A stretch of DNA of 64,000 nt from Phreatobacter sp. (GTDB taxonomy: Bacteria > Pseudomonadota > Alphaproteobacteria > Rhizobiales > Phreatobacteraceae). This document shows positions 17,883 to 26,490 of this stretch, one piece after another. The stretch lies in assembly GCF_016793595.1 (NCBI RefSeq), contig NZ_JAEULY010000004.1, positions 1,054,001 to 1,118,000 of the forward strand, read 5' to 3'. A program made the position numbers and the translations under genes. The notes under the pieces are model-generated. The model was given only the letters and a program-made list of their open reading frames with translations, was not told the origin of the DNA and did no database searches. How positions within the stretch are numbered: position 1 is the first letter of the stretch; every line of letters begins with the position of its first letter.

Positions 17883-19024
17883 GCCCGCCCCCCGGCGACC
17901 GCGAGGCGCTCGACCCAGAAGGCACAGCCGACCGCCGGCACCTTGAGGTCGAGCCCGAGCTTGGCCGTCATCATGTCGGTGAGCCGGTCGTAGCGGCCAC
18001 CGCCCACCAGCGGCTTGCCGGCACGGCCGCTACCGTCGTGAATCTCGAAGACGAGGCCGGTATAATAGTCCACGTCGCGGCCGAACCGCGTGGAGAACTT
18101 CGCCGCCGACAGATCGACGTCGGCAGCCGCAAGCAATGCGTTGCGCTCGGCGAGACGGTTGATGGCGGCCGCCATGTCGAGCCCCGCCCTGCTCGCGATC
18201 TCCCGCAGTTTCGCCTCGGCGGAAACGGGGTCGGTGTCGAGGCCAAGCACCTGCTCGACCACGGCGACCTTGTCCGCCGCGAGCCCGCCAGTGCCGAGCG
18301 CCGCCTGTTCGAGGAAACGCTCCGCGATATCGGCGGCCGAACGCCCGCCGACCGTCGTGATGCCGGCGATCGACAGAAGGTCGGTGACGAGTTCGCGCGC
18401 CGCCTTGGGGTCCGAGCCCTCGAGCGCAGCCAGGAGGCCGGCATGGGTCGGCCCCTGCGAGGCGGGCTCGGCAAGGCGCCGGAGGTCGTCGGCCAGCATG
18501 CCGGAGCGGCGGAAATCCTTGGCGAGGCGCCGCCGCCAGACGGCGGGCAGGCCCAGCGCGCCGATCAGGCTAAGGAAGATGCCGACATCGCCGAGAACGA
18601 GCTGCAATGGCCCGTCCGTATAGACGCGCGCCGCCTTCAGGGCGATGGCGATGACCTCGGCGTCGGCCGCCTCGCGGTCGGCCCGGCCGAGCAGTTCGAT
18701 GCCGGCCTGATTGAATTCGCCGGCCATGCCGGCGCGGTGGCGGAAGACCGGGCCGAGATAGGAATAGGCGGCGGCCTCGCGGGCTTGCGGACCTTCCAGA
18801 TGAGCCTGAACGACCGGGATGGTGTAGTCGGGACGCAGGCAGAGTTCGGCGCCGTCGGCGTCGGTGGTGAGATAAAGCCGGCGCGCCAGCGCCTCGCCGA
18901 CGAGATCGCGGACGAGATCGGCCGGCATGAGCAACGGCGGCTCGGCACGCACGAAACCGGCCTCCGCCAGCAGGGCGGCGAGGCTGATGTCGAGGGCGGA
19001 GAGAGATGTCGTCGCGGTGGGCAT
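17879..19024 (-). CDS. hisZ: ATP phosphoribosyltransferase regulatory subunit
   Basis: HisRS-like protein of 381 residues that lacks a tRNA-binding domain and serves as regulatory partner of HisG. Class II synthetase-like features are visible: [17 protein letters not shown] and [11 protein letters not shown] (motif 2 region), and the C-terminal [19 protein letters not shown]...[13 protein letters not shown] (motif 3 region). The adjacent, overlapping hisG confirms HisZ rather than HisS. The gene starts 94 bases from the end of a LysR gene in the same direction. Confidence 0.92.
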   Translation of the reverse strand: MPTATTSLSALDISLAALLAEAGFVRAEPPLLMPADLVRDLVGEALARRLYLTTDADGAELCLRPDYTIPVVQAHLEGPQAREAAAYSYLGPVFRHRAGMAGEFNQAGIELLGRADREAADAEVIAIALKAARVYTDGPLQLVLGDVGIFLSLIGALGLPAVWRRRLAKDFRRSGMLADDLRRLAEPASQGPTHAGLLAALEGSDPKAARELVTDLLSIAGITTVGGRSAADIAERFLEQAALGTGGLAADKVAVVEQVLGLDTDPVSAEAKLREIASRAGLDMAAAINRLAERNALLAAADVDLSAAKFSTRFGRDVDYYTGLVFEIHDGSGRAGKPLVGGGRYDRLTDMMTAKLGLDLKVPAVGCAFWVERLAVAGGRA

Positions 19025-19118
19025 TTCCGGCGGGTTCTAGCGAGTATTTCTTTCGCTTGTGTAGCGCGAGGATCGGGAATGGTTCGCGCAACGGGATTTC
19101 GGCATTGCTGTAGCGGGG

Positions 19119-20030
19119 TCAGGCGGGAAGGTCGAGCCCCTCGTCCCAATAGGGCACCGGGCCGTAGAGGGTCGCGAGCCAGTCGACGAAGACGCGCACC
19201 TTCTGCGGCAGGAAGCGACGGGTGGGATAGACGGCGTGGACGCCGACACGGCGCGAGGCGCGCCATTTCGGCAAAACCGCCGTCAGCCGGCCGTCGCTCA
19301 GCTCCGGCCCGACGTCCCAGGTCGACCGAAGCGCGATGCCAATGCCGGCGAGCACGGCCTCGCGCACGACCTCCGAGGAATTGGTGCGCAGCGGCCCGTG
19401 CAACCGAACGATCTGCGGCCCGTCCGGGCCTTCCAGACGCCAGGTGTCGGAGTTGTGCGAGAGCAGCGCGTGGGAGGAGAGATCCGCCAGCGACTGCGGC
19501 GTGCCGCGCGCCTTGAGATAGCCGGGCGTTGCGACCAGCAGGCGGTGATTGGGCGCGAGCCTGCGGGCGACGAAGGAGGAATCGTCGAGTTCGCCGATGC
19601 GGACGGCGACGTCGTAGCCCTCGCCGACGATGTCGACGAAGCTGTCCGAGAGTTCGAGATGGACGATGAGATCGGGATTGGCGTTGAGGAACGTGCGCAG
19701 ATGCGGCGCGATGTGCAGGCGGCCGAAGGAGGTGGGCGCGGAGACACGCAGCATGCCGCGCGCCAAATTCGAGCGGCGCGTGACGAAGGCCTCGGCCTCG
19801 TCGATGGAGGCAAGGATCGCCGCGACCCGCTCGTAATAGCCCTGCCCCGCCTCGGTCAGCGACAGCTGGCGCGTGGTGCGCTGAAGCAGCCGCGTGCCGA
19901 GCCGCTCCTCCAGCCGCTTGATCCGCTTGGAGATGACCGCGGGCGACAGGCCAAGCTCGCGCCCGGCCGCCGACATGCTGCCGGCGGTGACGACGCGCGC
20001 GAACACGTCGAGATCGGCGAAAGGCGTCAC
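19119..20030 (-). CDS. LysR-family transcriptional regulator
   Basis: A 303-residue LysR-type regulator. The N-terminal helix-turn-helix reads MSAAGRELGLSPAVISKRIKRLEERLG (about residues 18-44), followed by the effector-binding domain of the GcvA/DmlR group (PTSFGRLHIAPHLRTFL, SDSFVDIVGEGYDVAVRIG). It is divergent from glcD across 130 bases, the arrangement expected if it controls the glycolate oxidase genes and itself. That assignment is inference; hisZ downstream is unlikely to be its target. Confidence 0.9.
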   Translation of the reverse strand: MTPFADLDVFARVVTAGSMSAAGRELGLSPAVISKRIKRLEERLGTRLLQRTTRQLSLTEAGQGYYERVAAILASIDEAEAFVTRRSNLARGMLRVSAPTSFGRLHIAPHLRTFLNANPDLIVHLELSDSFVDIVGEGYDVAVRIGELDDSSFVARRLAPNHRLLVATPGYLKARGTPQSLADLSSHALLSHNSDTWRLEGPDGPQIVRLHGPLRTNSSEVVREAVLAGIGIALRSTWDVGPELSDGRLTAVLPKWRASRRVGVHAVYPTRRFLPQKVRVFVDWLATLYGPVPYWDEGLDLPA

Positions 20031-20106
20031 GGCAGGCCCCGCATCTTTTCCCCAGTGGAAACAATCTTGCCGCCGCTTGCGCCATTCCGCCAGCCCCGGC
20101 GCGCGC

Positions 20107-20112
20107 TATAAT
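20107..20112 (+). promoter_or_regulatory. Candidate -10 element for glcDEF
   Basis: A perfect TATAAT hexamer stands alone in GC-rich DNA between the LysR gene and glcD, 48 bases before the glcD ATG. A weak -35 (TTCCGC) lies 16 bases upstream, as expected for an activator-dependent promoter. The GGCGGAGAG ribosome site follows just before the ATG. No clear T-N11-A LysR box was fixed. Confidence 0.4.
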
Positions 20113-20160
20113 CACTCCAAACGCCACCCCCATGGATCTGTGGCAAGAGGGCGGAGAGCC

Positions 20161-21612
20161 ATGACCATCGCCTTTCCGGAACCGCGGGCGGACGTGCTCG
20201 CCAAGCGCGACAAGGTGATCGCCGCGCTCAAGGCGATCGTGCCCGGCGAGGGCGTGATCACCGAAGAGAACGAGCGCCGCGCCTTCGAGACCGACGCGCT
20301 GACCTCCTACCGCCGCATACCTATGGTGGTGGTGCTGCCGGAGACCACCGAGCAGGTCGCGGCGATCATGAAGCTATGCCATGCCGAGGGTGTGCCGGTG
20401 GTGGCGCGCGGGGCCGGCACATCGCTCTGCGGCGGCTCGATCCCGCAGGAGGACGCGGTCGTCCTCGGCGTCGCCAAGATGAACCGCGTGCTCGATACCA
20501 ATTTCGCCGACCGCACCATGCGGGTGCAGGCGGGCATCACCAATCTCGCGATCTCCGGCGAGGTTGCCCATGCCGGTTTCTTCTACGCGCCGGACCCCTC
20601 CAGCCAGCTTGCCTGCACCATCGCCGGCAATGTCGCGATGAATTCCGGCGGCGCGCACTGCCTGAAATACGGCGTCACCGCCAACAACATTCTCGGCCTG
20701 AAGCTGGTGACGGTGGAAGGCGAGGTCGTGGAGATCGGCGGTGCAGCCCTCGATTCCCCCGGCTATGACCTGATCGGCCTGTTCGTGGGGTCGGAGGGCC
20801 AGCTTGGCGTCGTCACCGAGGTCACCGTGCGCATCCTGCGGTCGGCGGAAGGTGCCCGGCCCGTGCTGTTCGGCTTCAACGAGATCGCGGCGGCGGGCCG
20901 GACGGTTGCCGACATCATCGGCGCGGGCATCATCCCGGTCGCCATCGAATATATGGACCGCGAGGCGATCCACATCTGCGAGGCCTTCGCCAAGGCCGGC
21001 TACCCGCTCGACGTCGAGGCCATGCTGATCATCGAGGTCGAGGGCTCGGACGCCGAAATGGACGCGACGCTTCAGCGCATCGTCGAGATCGCCAGGCGCC
21101 ACGGCGTCTCGGTGATCAGGGAATCGAAATCGGCGATGGAGACGGCCGCCATCTGGAAGGGGCGCAAGTCCGCCTTCGGCGCGACGGGACGCGTTGCCGA
21201 CTACATCTGCATGGACGGGACGATACCCACCGGCCGCCTGCCGGATGTGCTGGAGGGCATCGACCGGATCGTGAAGGGCTACGGCTTGCGGGTCGCCAAC
21301 GTCTTCCACGCCGGCGACGGCAACCTGCATCCCCTCGTCATGTTCAACGTCAACGACCCCGCCGAGCAGGTGAAGGCCGAACATGCCGGGGAGGACATCC
21401 TGCGGCTGTGCGTGGAGGTCGGCGGCTGCCTGACCGGCGAGCATGGCGTCGGCATCGAGAAGCGCGACCTGATGCGCGAGCAGTTCACCGAGGTCGATCT
21501 GCTGCAACAGACGCGGATCAAGACGGCGCTCGACCCGAAATGGATCCTGAACCCGGCCAAGGTGTTTCCGCTGGATGCGCCGCGAGATCTTTCTTCGAAG
21601 GAAGCGGCATGA
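20161..21612 (+). CDS. glcD: Glycolate oxidase, FAD-binding subunit GlcD
   Basis: FAD-linked subunit of glycolate oxidase, which oxidises glycolate to glyoxylate at the inner membrane. The 483 residues show the FAD-binding type 4 domain (PVVARGAGTSLCGGSIP, PDPSSQLACTIAGNVAMNSGG) and the C-terminal FAD-oxidase domain ending with HAGDGNLHPLVMF and TGEHGVGIEKRDLM. The ATG at 20161 follows a good ribosome site; the upstream open frame is antisense to the LysR gene and is not coding. The stop overlaps the glcE ATG. Malate synthase, which consumes glyoxylate, is 6 kb downstream. Confidence 0.95.
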   Translation: MTIAFPEPRADVLAKRDKVIAALKAIVPGEGVITEENERRAFETDALTSYRRIPMVVVLPETTEQVAAIMKLCHAEGVPVVARGAGTSLCGGSIPQEDAVVLGVAKMNRVLDTNFADRTMRVQAGITNLAISGEVAHAGFFYAPDPSSQLACTIAGNVAMNSGGAHCLKYGVTANNILGLKLVTVEGEVVEIGGAALDSPGYDLIGLFVGSEGQLGVVTEVTVRILRSAEGARPVLFGFNEIAAAGRTVADIIGAGIIPVAIEYMDREAIHICEAFAKAGYPLDVEAMLIIEVEGSDAEMDATLQRIVEIARRHGVSVIRESKSAMETAAIWKGRKSAFGATGRVADYICMDGTIPTGRLPDVLEGIDRIVKGYGLRVANVFHAGDGNLHPLVMFNVNDPAEQVKAEHAGEDILRLCVEVGGCLTGEHGVGIEKRDLMREQFTEVDLLQQTRIKTALDPKWILNPAKVFPLDAPRDLSSKEAA

Positions 21613-22784
21613 CCGTGCATGTGCCTGCTTCGGCCGACGAGCTCGCCGGGATCATCACCGATGCCCGCGCGACCCAGACGCCACTCGCCGTCGCGGGCGG
21701 CAAGACCCGCACCGGCCTCGGCCGGCCGGTGCAGGCGGCGGCCGAAATCTCCACCGCAAAGCTGGCCGGCATCACGCTTTACGAACCTGCCGAACTGGTG
21801 ATCGCCGCAAAGGCGGGAACGCCGCTGCGCGAGGTCATCGAGACGCTGGACGCGCGCGGGCAGCGTCTGCCGTTCGAGCCGATGGACCACCGCCGGCTTT
21901 ACGGAACGACGGGCGAACCGACGGTCGGCGGCGTCGCGGCCGGCAATGTCTCGGGACCGGCGCGGATCAATCTCGGCGCGGCGCGCGATGCCATGATCGG
22001 ACTGAAATTCGTCAATGGGCGGGGCGAGGACATCAAGTCCGGCGGGCGGGTGATGAAGAACGTTACCGGGCTCGATCTCGTGAAGGCGCTAGCGGGCTCG
22101 CACGGCACGCTCGCCGTGTTCCACGAGGTCTGTTTCAAGGTGCTGCCGAAGGCGGAGACCGAGCGCACGCTGGCGCTGACTGGGCTGGACGATATCAGGG
22201 CCATCGAAGCTCTTTCGGTAGCGCTCGGCTCGCCGTTCGAGCCGACCGGCGCTGCGCATCTGCCGGCGGAGAGCGCGAGCCGGGCGCGCACGCTGATCCG
22301 GATCGAGGGCGTGCCTTCGTCGCTCGATTACCGGGCAGGGCAACTGTCGAAGCTGCTGAAAGCCCACGGCGCGCTCGACGCGCTGGCCGAGGCGGAAGCC
22401 GCGACGCTCTGGGCCGATATCCGCGATGCCGCTTTCTTCGCGGGCGTGCCGAACCCGGTCTGGCGCGTCTCCGTTGCTCCGTCGAAGGGCGCGGCGCTCG
22501 GCGCGGCGCTGACGGCGCGCGGCGCGCGGGTTTTCTACGACTGGGGCGGCGGCCTCGTCTGGGCGATGCTGGCTGGCGACGATCCGCAATCCGCCTTCGT
22601 CCATGCCGGAGCGTCGCGCCATGGCGGCTACGCGACGCTCGTCCGCGCCAGCGAACAGGCGCGCCTTGTCGCCGATGTCTTCTCAGCGCCGACCGCGCCA
22701 CTGATGGCGCTCCAGAAAAAGCTGAAGACGAGCTTCGACCCGGACGGGATCCTCAATCCCGGCCGCATGTATGCGGGCCTCTGA
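21609..22784 (+). CDS. glcE: Glycolate oxidase subunit GlcE
   Basis: Second FAD-binding subunit of glycolate oxidase, 391 residues. It has the FAD-binding type 4 domain (VAGGKTRTGLGRPV, GTTGEPTVGGVAAGNVSGPARI, GGRVMKNVTGLDLVKALAGSHGTL) and a shorter C-terminal region than GlcD. The ending KTSFDPDGILNPGRMYAGL is typical. The ATG at 21609 overlaps the glcD stop (ATGA), fixing the start and coupling translation. glcF follows after 3 bases. Confidence 0.95.
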   Translation: MTVHVPASADELAGIITDARATQTPLAVAGGKTRTGLGRPVQAAAEISTAKLAGITLYEPAELVIAAKAGTPLREVIETLDARGQRLPFEPMDHRRLYGTTGEPTVGGVAAGNVSGPARINLGAARDAMIGLKFVNGRGEDIKSGGRVMKNVTGLDLVKALAGSHGTLAVFHEVCFKVLPKAETERTLALTGLDDIRAIEALSVALGSPFEPTGAAHLPAESASRARTLIRIEGVPSSLDYRAGQLSKLLKAHGALDALAEAEAATLWADIRDAAFFAGVPNPVWRVSVAPSKGAALGAALTARGARVFYDWGGGLVWAMLAGDDPQSAFVHAGASRHGGYATLVRASEQARLVADVFSAPTAPLMALQKKLKTSFDPDGILNPGRMYAGL

Positions 22785-22787
22785 ACC

Positions 22788-24218
22788 ATGCAGACGAACT
22801 TCACGCCCGAACAGCTCGCGGATCCGGCCATGGCGGCGTCGGAGAAGATCCTGCGCACCTGCGTCCATTGCGGCTTCTGCACCGCGACCTGCCCGACCTA
22901 CCAGCTGCTCGGCGACGAGCTCGATTCCCCGCGCGGGCGCATCTACCTGATGAAGGAGATGTTCGAGACGGGTAAGCCGGCGACGCCCGAGGTGGTGAAA
23001 CATGTCGACCGCTGCCTCTCCTGCCTCTCCTGCATGACGACCTGCCCGTCGGGCGTGCACTATATGCACCTCGTCGACCATGCGCGCGCGCATATCGAGG
23101 CGACCTATCGCCGGCCATGGCAGGACCGCCTGATGCGAGCCGTGCTCGCCCGCGTCCTGCCCTATCCGAACCGGTTCCGGCTGGCGCTGGCGGGCGGCTT
23201 CCTCGCCAAGAAGACGCTGTCGGTCGTCTCCATGCTGCGCTGGAGGGGCCGCGCGGCCGTCGCGGTCGGCCGCAAGGCGGTCAGGCCTGTTTCAGAGCGC
23301 GTCGGCCTCCTGAAGCGCTCCCGCGCGATGATCGACCTCGCGCCCGACCGCCTGCCGGCCCGCTCGCATCTCGACCGCGGCGGCGCGCACCCGGCGGCGG
23401 GCGAGAAGCGCGGCAGAGTCGCGCTGCTTCAGGGCTGCGCACAGTCGGTGCTCCAGCCTTCGATCAATGAGGCGACCGTGCGGCTGCTCACCCGGCGTGG
23501 CGTCGAGGTGGTGTTCGCGAAGGGCGAAGGCTGCTGCGGCGCGCTGGTCCACCATATGGGCCGAGAACACGAGAGCCACGCACAGGCGAAGCGCACCATC
23601 GACGCCTGGATCGCCGAGATGGGCGGGGCCGGCCTCGACGCCATCGTCATCACGGCGTCGGGCTGCGGCACGACGATCAAGGATTATGGCTTCATGTTCC
23701 GCGACGATGCCGCCTATGCCGCGAAGGCCGCGCGGGTGTCGGCCATCGCGAAGGACATCACGGAATACCTGACCGAACTCGGGCCGGCCATCCCACCGCG
23801 CGAGACCGGCCTGACGGTGGCCTATCACTCGGCCTGTTCCATGCAGCATGGGCAAGGGATCAAGGACGGACCGAAGAACCTGCTCAAGGCCGCCGGCTTC
23901 ACGGTGAAGGATCCGCCGGAGGGGCACCTCTGCTGCGGTTCGGCCGGCGTCTACAACATCATGCAGCCGGAGATCGCCGTCGCGCTGCGCGACCGCAAGA
24001 TCGCCAATATCGACAAGACGCGGCCGGACCTGATCGCGGCCGGCAATATCGGCTGTATCACCCAGATCGCCAACGGCTACGAGGAGCGGGACCGAGCGAT
24101 CCCCGTTGTCCACACCGTGGAACTGCTCGACTGGGTGTCCGGCGGACCGATGCCGGACGCGATGGTACGGGCGGGGTTCGGCGAACTGCCGGTGGCGGCG
24201 CTGCAGGCGGCCGAATAG
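22788..24218 (+). CDS. glcF: Glycolate oxidase iron-sulfur subunit GlcF
   Basis: Electron-transfer subunit of glycolate oxidase, 476 residues. Two ferredoxin-type [4Fe-4S] motifs are complete: Cys25, 28, 31, 35 (CVHCGFCTATCP) and Cys76, 79, 82, 86 (CLSCLSCMTTCP). Two C-terminal CCG domains follow (GEGCCGALVHHMGR with GCGTTIKDYG, and HLCCGSAGVYN). It passes electrons from GlcD/GlcE towards the quinone pool. It completes the glcDEF operon and its stop abuts the stop of the convergent ohrR gene. Confidence 0.95.
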   Translation: MQTNFTPEQLADPAMAASEKILRTCVHCGFCTATCPTYQLLGDELDSPRGRIYLMKEMFETGKPATPEVVKHVDRCLSCLSCMTTCPSGVHYMHLVDHARAHIEATYRRPWQDRLMRAVLARVLPYPNRFRLALAGGFLAKKTLSVVSMLRWRGRAAVAVGRKAVRPVSERVGLLKRSRAMIDLAPDRLPARSHLDRGGAHPAAGEKRGRVALLQGCAQSVLQPSINEATVRLLTRRGVEVVFAKGEGCCGALVHHMGREHESHAQAKRTIDAWIAEMGGAGLDAIVITASGCGTTIKDYGFMFRDDAAYAAKAARVSAIAKDITEYLTELGPAIPPRETGLTVAYHSACSMQHGQGIKDGPKNLLKAAGFTVKDPPEGHLCCGSAGVYNIMQPEIAVALRDRKIANIDKTRPDLIAAGNIGCITQIANGYEERDRAIPVVHTVELLDWVSGGPMPDAMVRAGFGELPVAALQAAE

Positions 24219-24683
24219 CTAGGCCGCCTTCTCCCGCGCGTCGGAGAAGGCCTCCAGCGCATCGCGCAGCGCGACGATCTGCTCGCGCAGCGCAGCGATC
24301 TCCGGCATCGAGCGACCCATGGCGCAGCCGATGGCGAAGGGCACGCCTTCCGCCTTCTCGCGCAGCGCCCTTCCCGCGTCGGTAAGCCCGACGCGCACCG
24401 AGCGCTCGTCCCTGATGTCGCGGGAGCGGACCAGCAGCCCGGCGGCTTCCAGGCGCTTCAGAAGTGGCGTCAGCGTGCCCGAATCGAGGCCGAGCCTCGC
24501 GCCGATCGCCTTCATCGGCAGGCCGTCCTGTTCCCACAAGACCATCATGCTCAGGTATTGCGGGTAGGTCAGGCCCAGCCGCTCCAGATGCGGCTTGTAG
24601 GCACGGTTGAACGCGTGGCTCGCCGAGTAGACCGCGAAACACAGATGGTCCGAGAGCTTCAGCTCGCGCCTCCTTCCGGCCAT
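24219..24683 (-). CDS. ohrR: OhrR-type MarR-family peroxide-sensing repressor
   Basis: A 154-residue MarR-family repressor. The N-terminal sensing cysteine is Cys15 in KLSDHLCFAVYSA, the position used by OhrR to react with organic hydroperoxides, and the winged helix reads LDSGTLTPLLKRLEAAGLLVRSRD. The ATG at 24683 matches OhrR starts; an open extension to 24716 is unlikely. It is divergent from ohr across 155 bases, the classical arrangement in which oxidised OhrR releases the ohr promoter. Confidence 0.93.
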   Translation of the reverse strand: MAGRRRELKLSDHLCFAVYSASHAFNRAYKPHLERLGLTYPQYLSMMVLWEQDGLPMKAIGARLGLDSGTLTPLLKRLEAAGLLVRSRDIRDERSVRVGLTDAGRALREKAEGVPFAIGCAMGRSMPEIAALREQIVALRDALEAFSDAREKAA

Positions 24684-24759
24684 GACCACCTCCCGTCGCC
24701 TTGATGAGCACGTCATTCAATTGCGCGAAATCGATCAGCGCGCCAGTCGACGATTATGC

Positions 24760-24771
24760 ATTGTGCACAAT
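24760..24771. promoter_or_regulatory. Candidate OhrR operator
   Basis: A perfect 12-base palindrome, ATTGTGCACAAT, sits in the AT-richer middle of the ohrR-ohr divergent region, 68 bases before the ohr ATG and 77 bases from the ohrR start. Size, symmetry and the ATTGT/ACAAT half-sites resemble known OhrR boxes. Control of both genes is inferred from position. Confidence 0.5.
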
Positions 24772-24838
24772 CTAATTTTACGCAATATACCACATGCGGC
24801 GTCGCCTGGCGCCTTGACGCCATTGCGGGAGACGCATC

Positions 24839-25261
24839 ATGAAAGTCCTCTACACCACCAAGGGTTCGGCCACCGGCGGTCGCACGGGTTCGGCCGGCAG
24901 CGAGGACGGCCGGCTGAAGGTGACGCTCGACACGCCGAAGGAACTCGGCGGCAATGGCGGCGAGGGCACCAATCCGGAGCAACTCTTCGCGGCGGGTTAC
25001 TCGGCCTGTTTCCTCGGCGCGCTGAAGTTCATCGCCGGCAAGGCCAAGGTGCAGCTGTCGCCCGACACGAAGGTCACCGCGACCGTCGGCATCGGTCCGC
25101 GCGACGACGGCCGTGGCTTCGGCCTCGACGTGGCGCTGCAGGTTGCCGTCCCGGGCTTCGACAAGACCGTCGCCGAACAGCTCGTGGAGCAGGCACACCT
25201 GGTCTGCCCCTATTCCAACGCGACACGCGGCAATCTCGACGTGAGGCTGTCGGTGGCCTGA
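24839..25261 (+). CDS. ohr: Organic hydroperoxide resistance protein (OsmC/Ohr family)
   Basis: Thiol peroxidase of 140 residues that reduces organic and lipid hydroperoxides using lipoylated partners. Both reactive cysteines are present: GYSACFLGALKF and HLVCPYSNATRGN. The start MKVLYTTKGSATGGRTG and the conserved GTNPEQLFAAGYSACF mark it as Ohr rather than OsmC. The divergent ohrR and the intervening palindrome complete the regulatory unit. Confidence 0.95.
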   Translation: MKVLYTTKGSATGGRTGSAGSEDGRLKVTLDTPKELGGNGGEGTNPEQLFAAGYSACFLGALKFIAGKAKVQLSPDTKVTATVGIGPRDDGRGFGLDVALQVAVPGFDKTVAEQLVEQAHLVCPYSNATRGNLDVRLSVA

Positions 25262-25278
25262 GCCACGTCCGACCTGGG

Positions 25279-25308
25279 CGTCATGGCCGGGCTTGTCCGG
25301 GCATGACG
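25279..25308. repeat. REP-like intergenic palindrome
   Basis: Inverted arms CGTCATG and CATGACG (7 bases) enclose a second 4-base stem CCGG/CCGG after one mismatch and a GCTTGT loop. It fills the 64-base gap between the convergent ohr and glycosyltransferase genes. Its form resembles the short palindromes dispersed in Bradyrhizobium-like genomes. No second copy was noticed in this window. It may also act as a two-way terminator, though it has no T-run. Confidence 0.5.
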
Positions 25309-25325
25309 TTGCCGCGTTCCGGCGC

Positions 25326-26285
25326 TCAGACGGCCCCGATCGGCTCGGCTATATCGTACTGCTTCAGGAAATCCGCCACGTCGGCGTCGGTCACCTCGCC
25401 CGCCGCGATGGCGAGCGCGCGGTTGCCGATCAGCGCCCATTTGTCGAAGGGGATGGCGCGCATGATCCGCGCGCGCAGCACCGGCATCGCGGCCCGCAAG
25501 CTCGAAACGCTGATGACATCGCGCTCGCGATGGAAGTCCCGCTCCTTGCGGGCGAAGCGGCGGTTGGTGCCGGTCTCGATCTCGTAATTGGCGAAGCCGA
25601 GCCCGGTCTTGAGGTATTTCATGTGCCAATAGGCGAATCCGGCGAAGACCCGCCGGAAATGGTACTTGCGGAAATCCTCGAAGCGCCGGTCGTGGACGAA
25701 ATAGGCATCCGGCGTCATCGCGAAGAAGCCGATATCGCCATTGCCCGAGAAGGGCGTGCCGGCATGAACGCCGACGCGGCCATCCTCGCCGGCGGCGAGA
25801 TTGAGGCCCGAGAAGCAGTTCATGCGGCCGGGCGCGAGGCCGTCGCGCCTGAGCGCGTCGACCATCGGCCGGAGCAGCCGGTCGAAGGCGATGTGATCGT
25901 CGTCGAGCTTCACGACGATGTCACGCGTGGTCTGCGCCAGCGCGAAGTTGGAATAGTTGACGACGCTGGCGGGCGATGCGCCGGGCTCGGCCGCGTGTTC
26001 CGCGGAACCGGGAGGATGGACTCGCGGCAGGTAGTGGAAGAGCTTCAGCTTGTCGGGGCCGAGCTCGTCCTGGAGGCCCGCGAGGATCGCCTCGGTATCG
26101 TCGGTGCACTGGTTGTAGACCGCGACGATCTCGTCGACATAGGGCGCATGGCTGCGAATGGTCGGCGCGATGAAATCCGCACCGTTCTTCGTGCGGACGA
26201 AGGCGGAAATGCCCGGCCGGCGCGCGGCGACCCTCAGGTCGTCGGGCACGAAGGAATAGGTTTCGACGGACGTGATCTGCGCCAT
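25326..26285 (-). CDS. Glycosyltransferase family 2-like protein
   Basis: A 319-residue cytoplasmic glycosyltransferase of GT-A type. The opening GISAFVRTKNGADFIAPTIRS and VDEIVAVYNQCTDDTEAIL match family 2, and the metal/nucleotide-sugar motif is VVKLDDDHIAF (extended DxD). The C-terminal part carries hydrophobic-aromatic stretches but no clear membrane anchor. It stands alone between ohr (convergent) and aceB (divergent), with no polysaccharide gene cluster nearby, so donor and acceptor are unknown. Confidence 0.75.
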   Translation of the reverse strand: MAQITSVETYSFVPDDLRVAARRPGISAFVRTKNGADFIAPTIRSHAPYVDEIVAVYNQCTDDTEAILAGLQDELGPDKLKLFHYLPRVHPPGSAEHAAEPGASPASVVNYSNFALAQTTRDIVVKLDDDHIAFDRLLRPMVDALRRDGLAPGRMNCFSGLNLAAGEDGRVGVHAGTPFSGNGDIGFFAMTPDAYFVHDRRFEDFRKYHFRRVFAGFAYWHMKYLKTGLGFANYEIETGTNRRFARKERDFHRERDVISVSSLRAAMPVLRARIMRAIPFDKWALIGNRALAIAAGEVTDADVADFLKQYDIAEPIGAV

Positions 26286-26490
26286 AGCGTCTGGAAAAGG
26301 ACCTTCGCGGAAAATCGCCGGAGCCGTGCGCCTTTAGACGCCTGAGGCACGAAAAGCCAGCCCGCGCAATCTTTTCGGTCATGGAAAAAGTGATCGTCAC
26401 CTTCGTCCATTCAAGCAAAGGCCGACCTCGCGTATGGTTTTGAACAGAGCGGTCGAAAAGACCCCATCCGCCAGCGAGGAGACTTCACCG

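Noticed and set aside
24219-24716. A longer OhrR start at 24716
   Set aside because: The added residues are not like OhrR N-termini and would run further towards the candidate operator region; the ATG at 24683 gives the family length.
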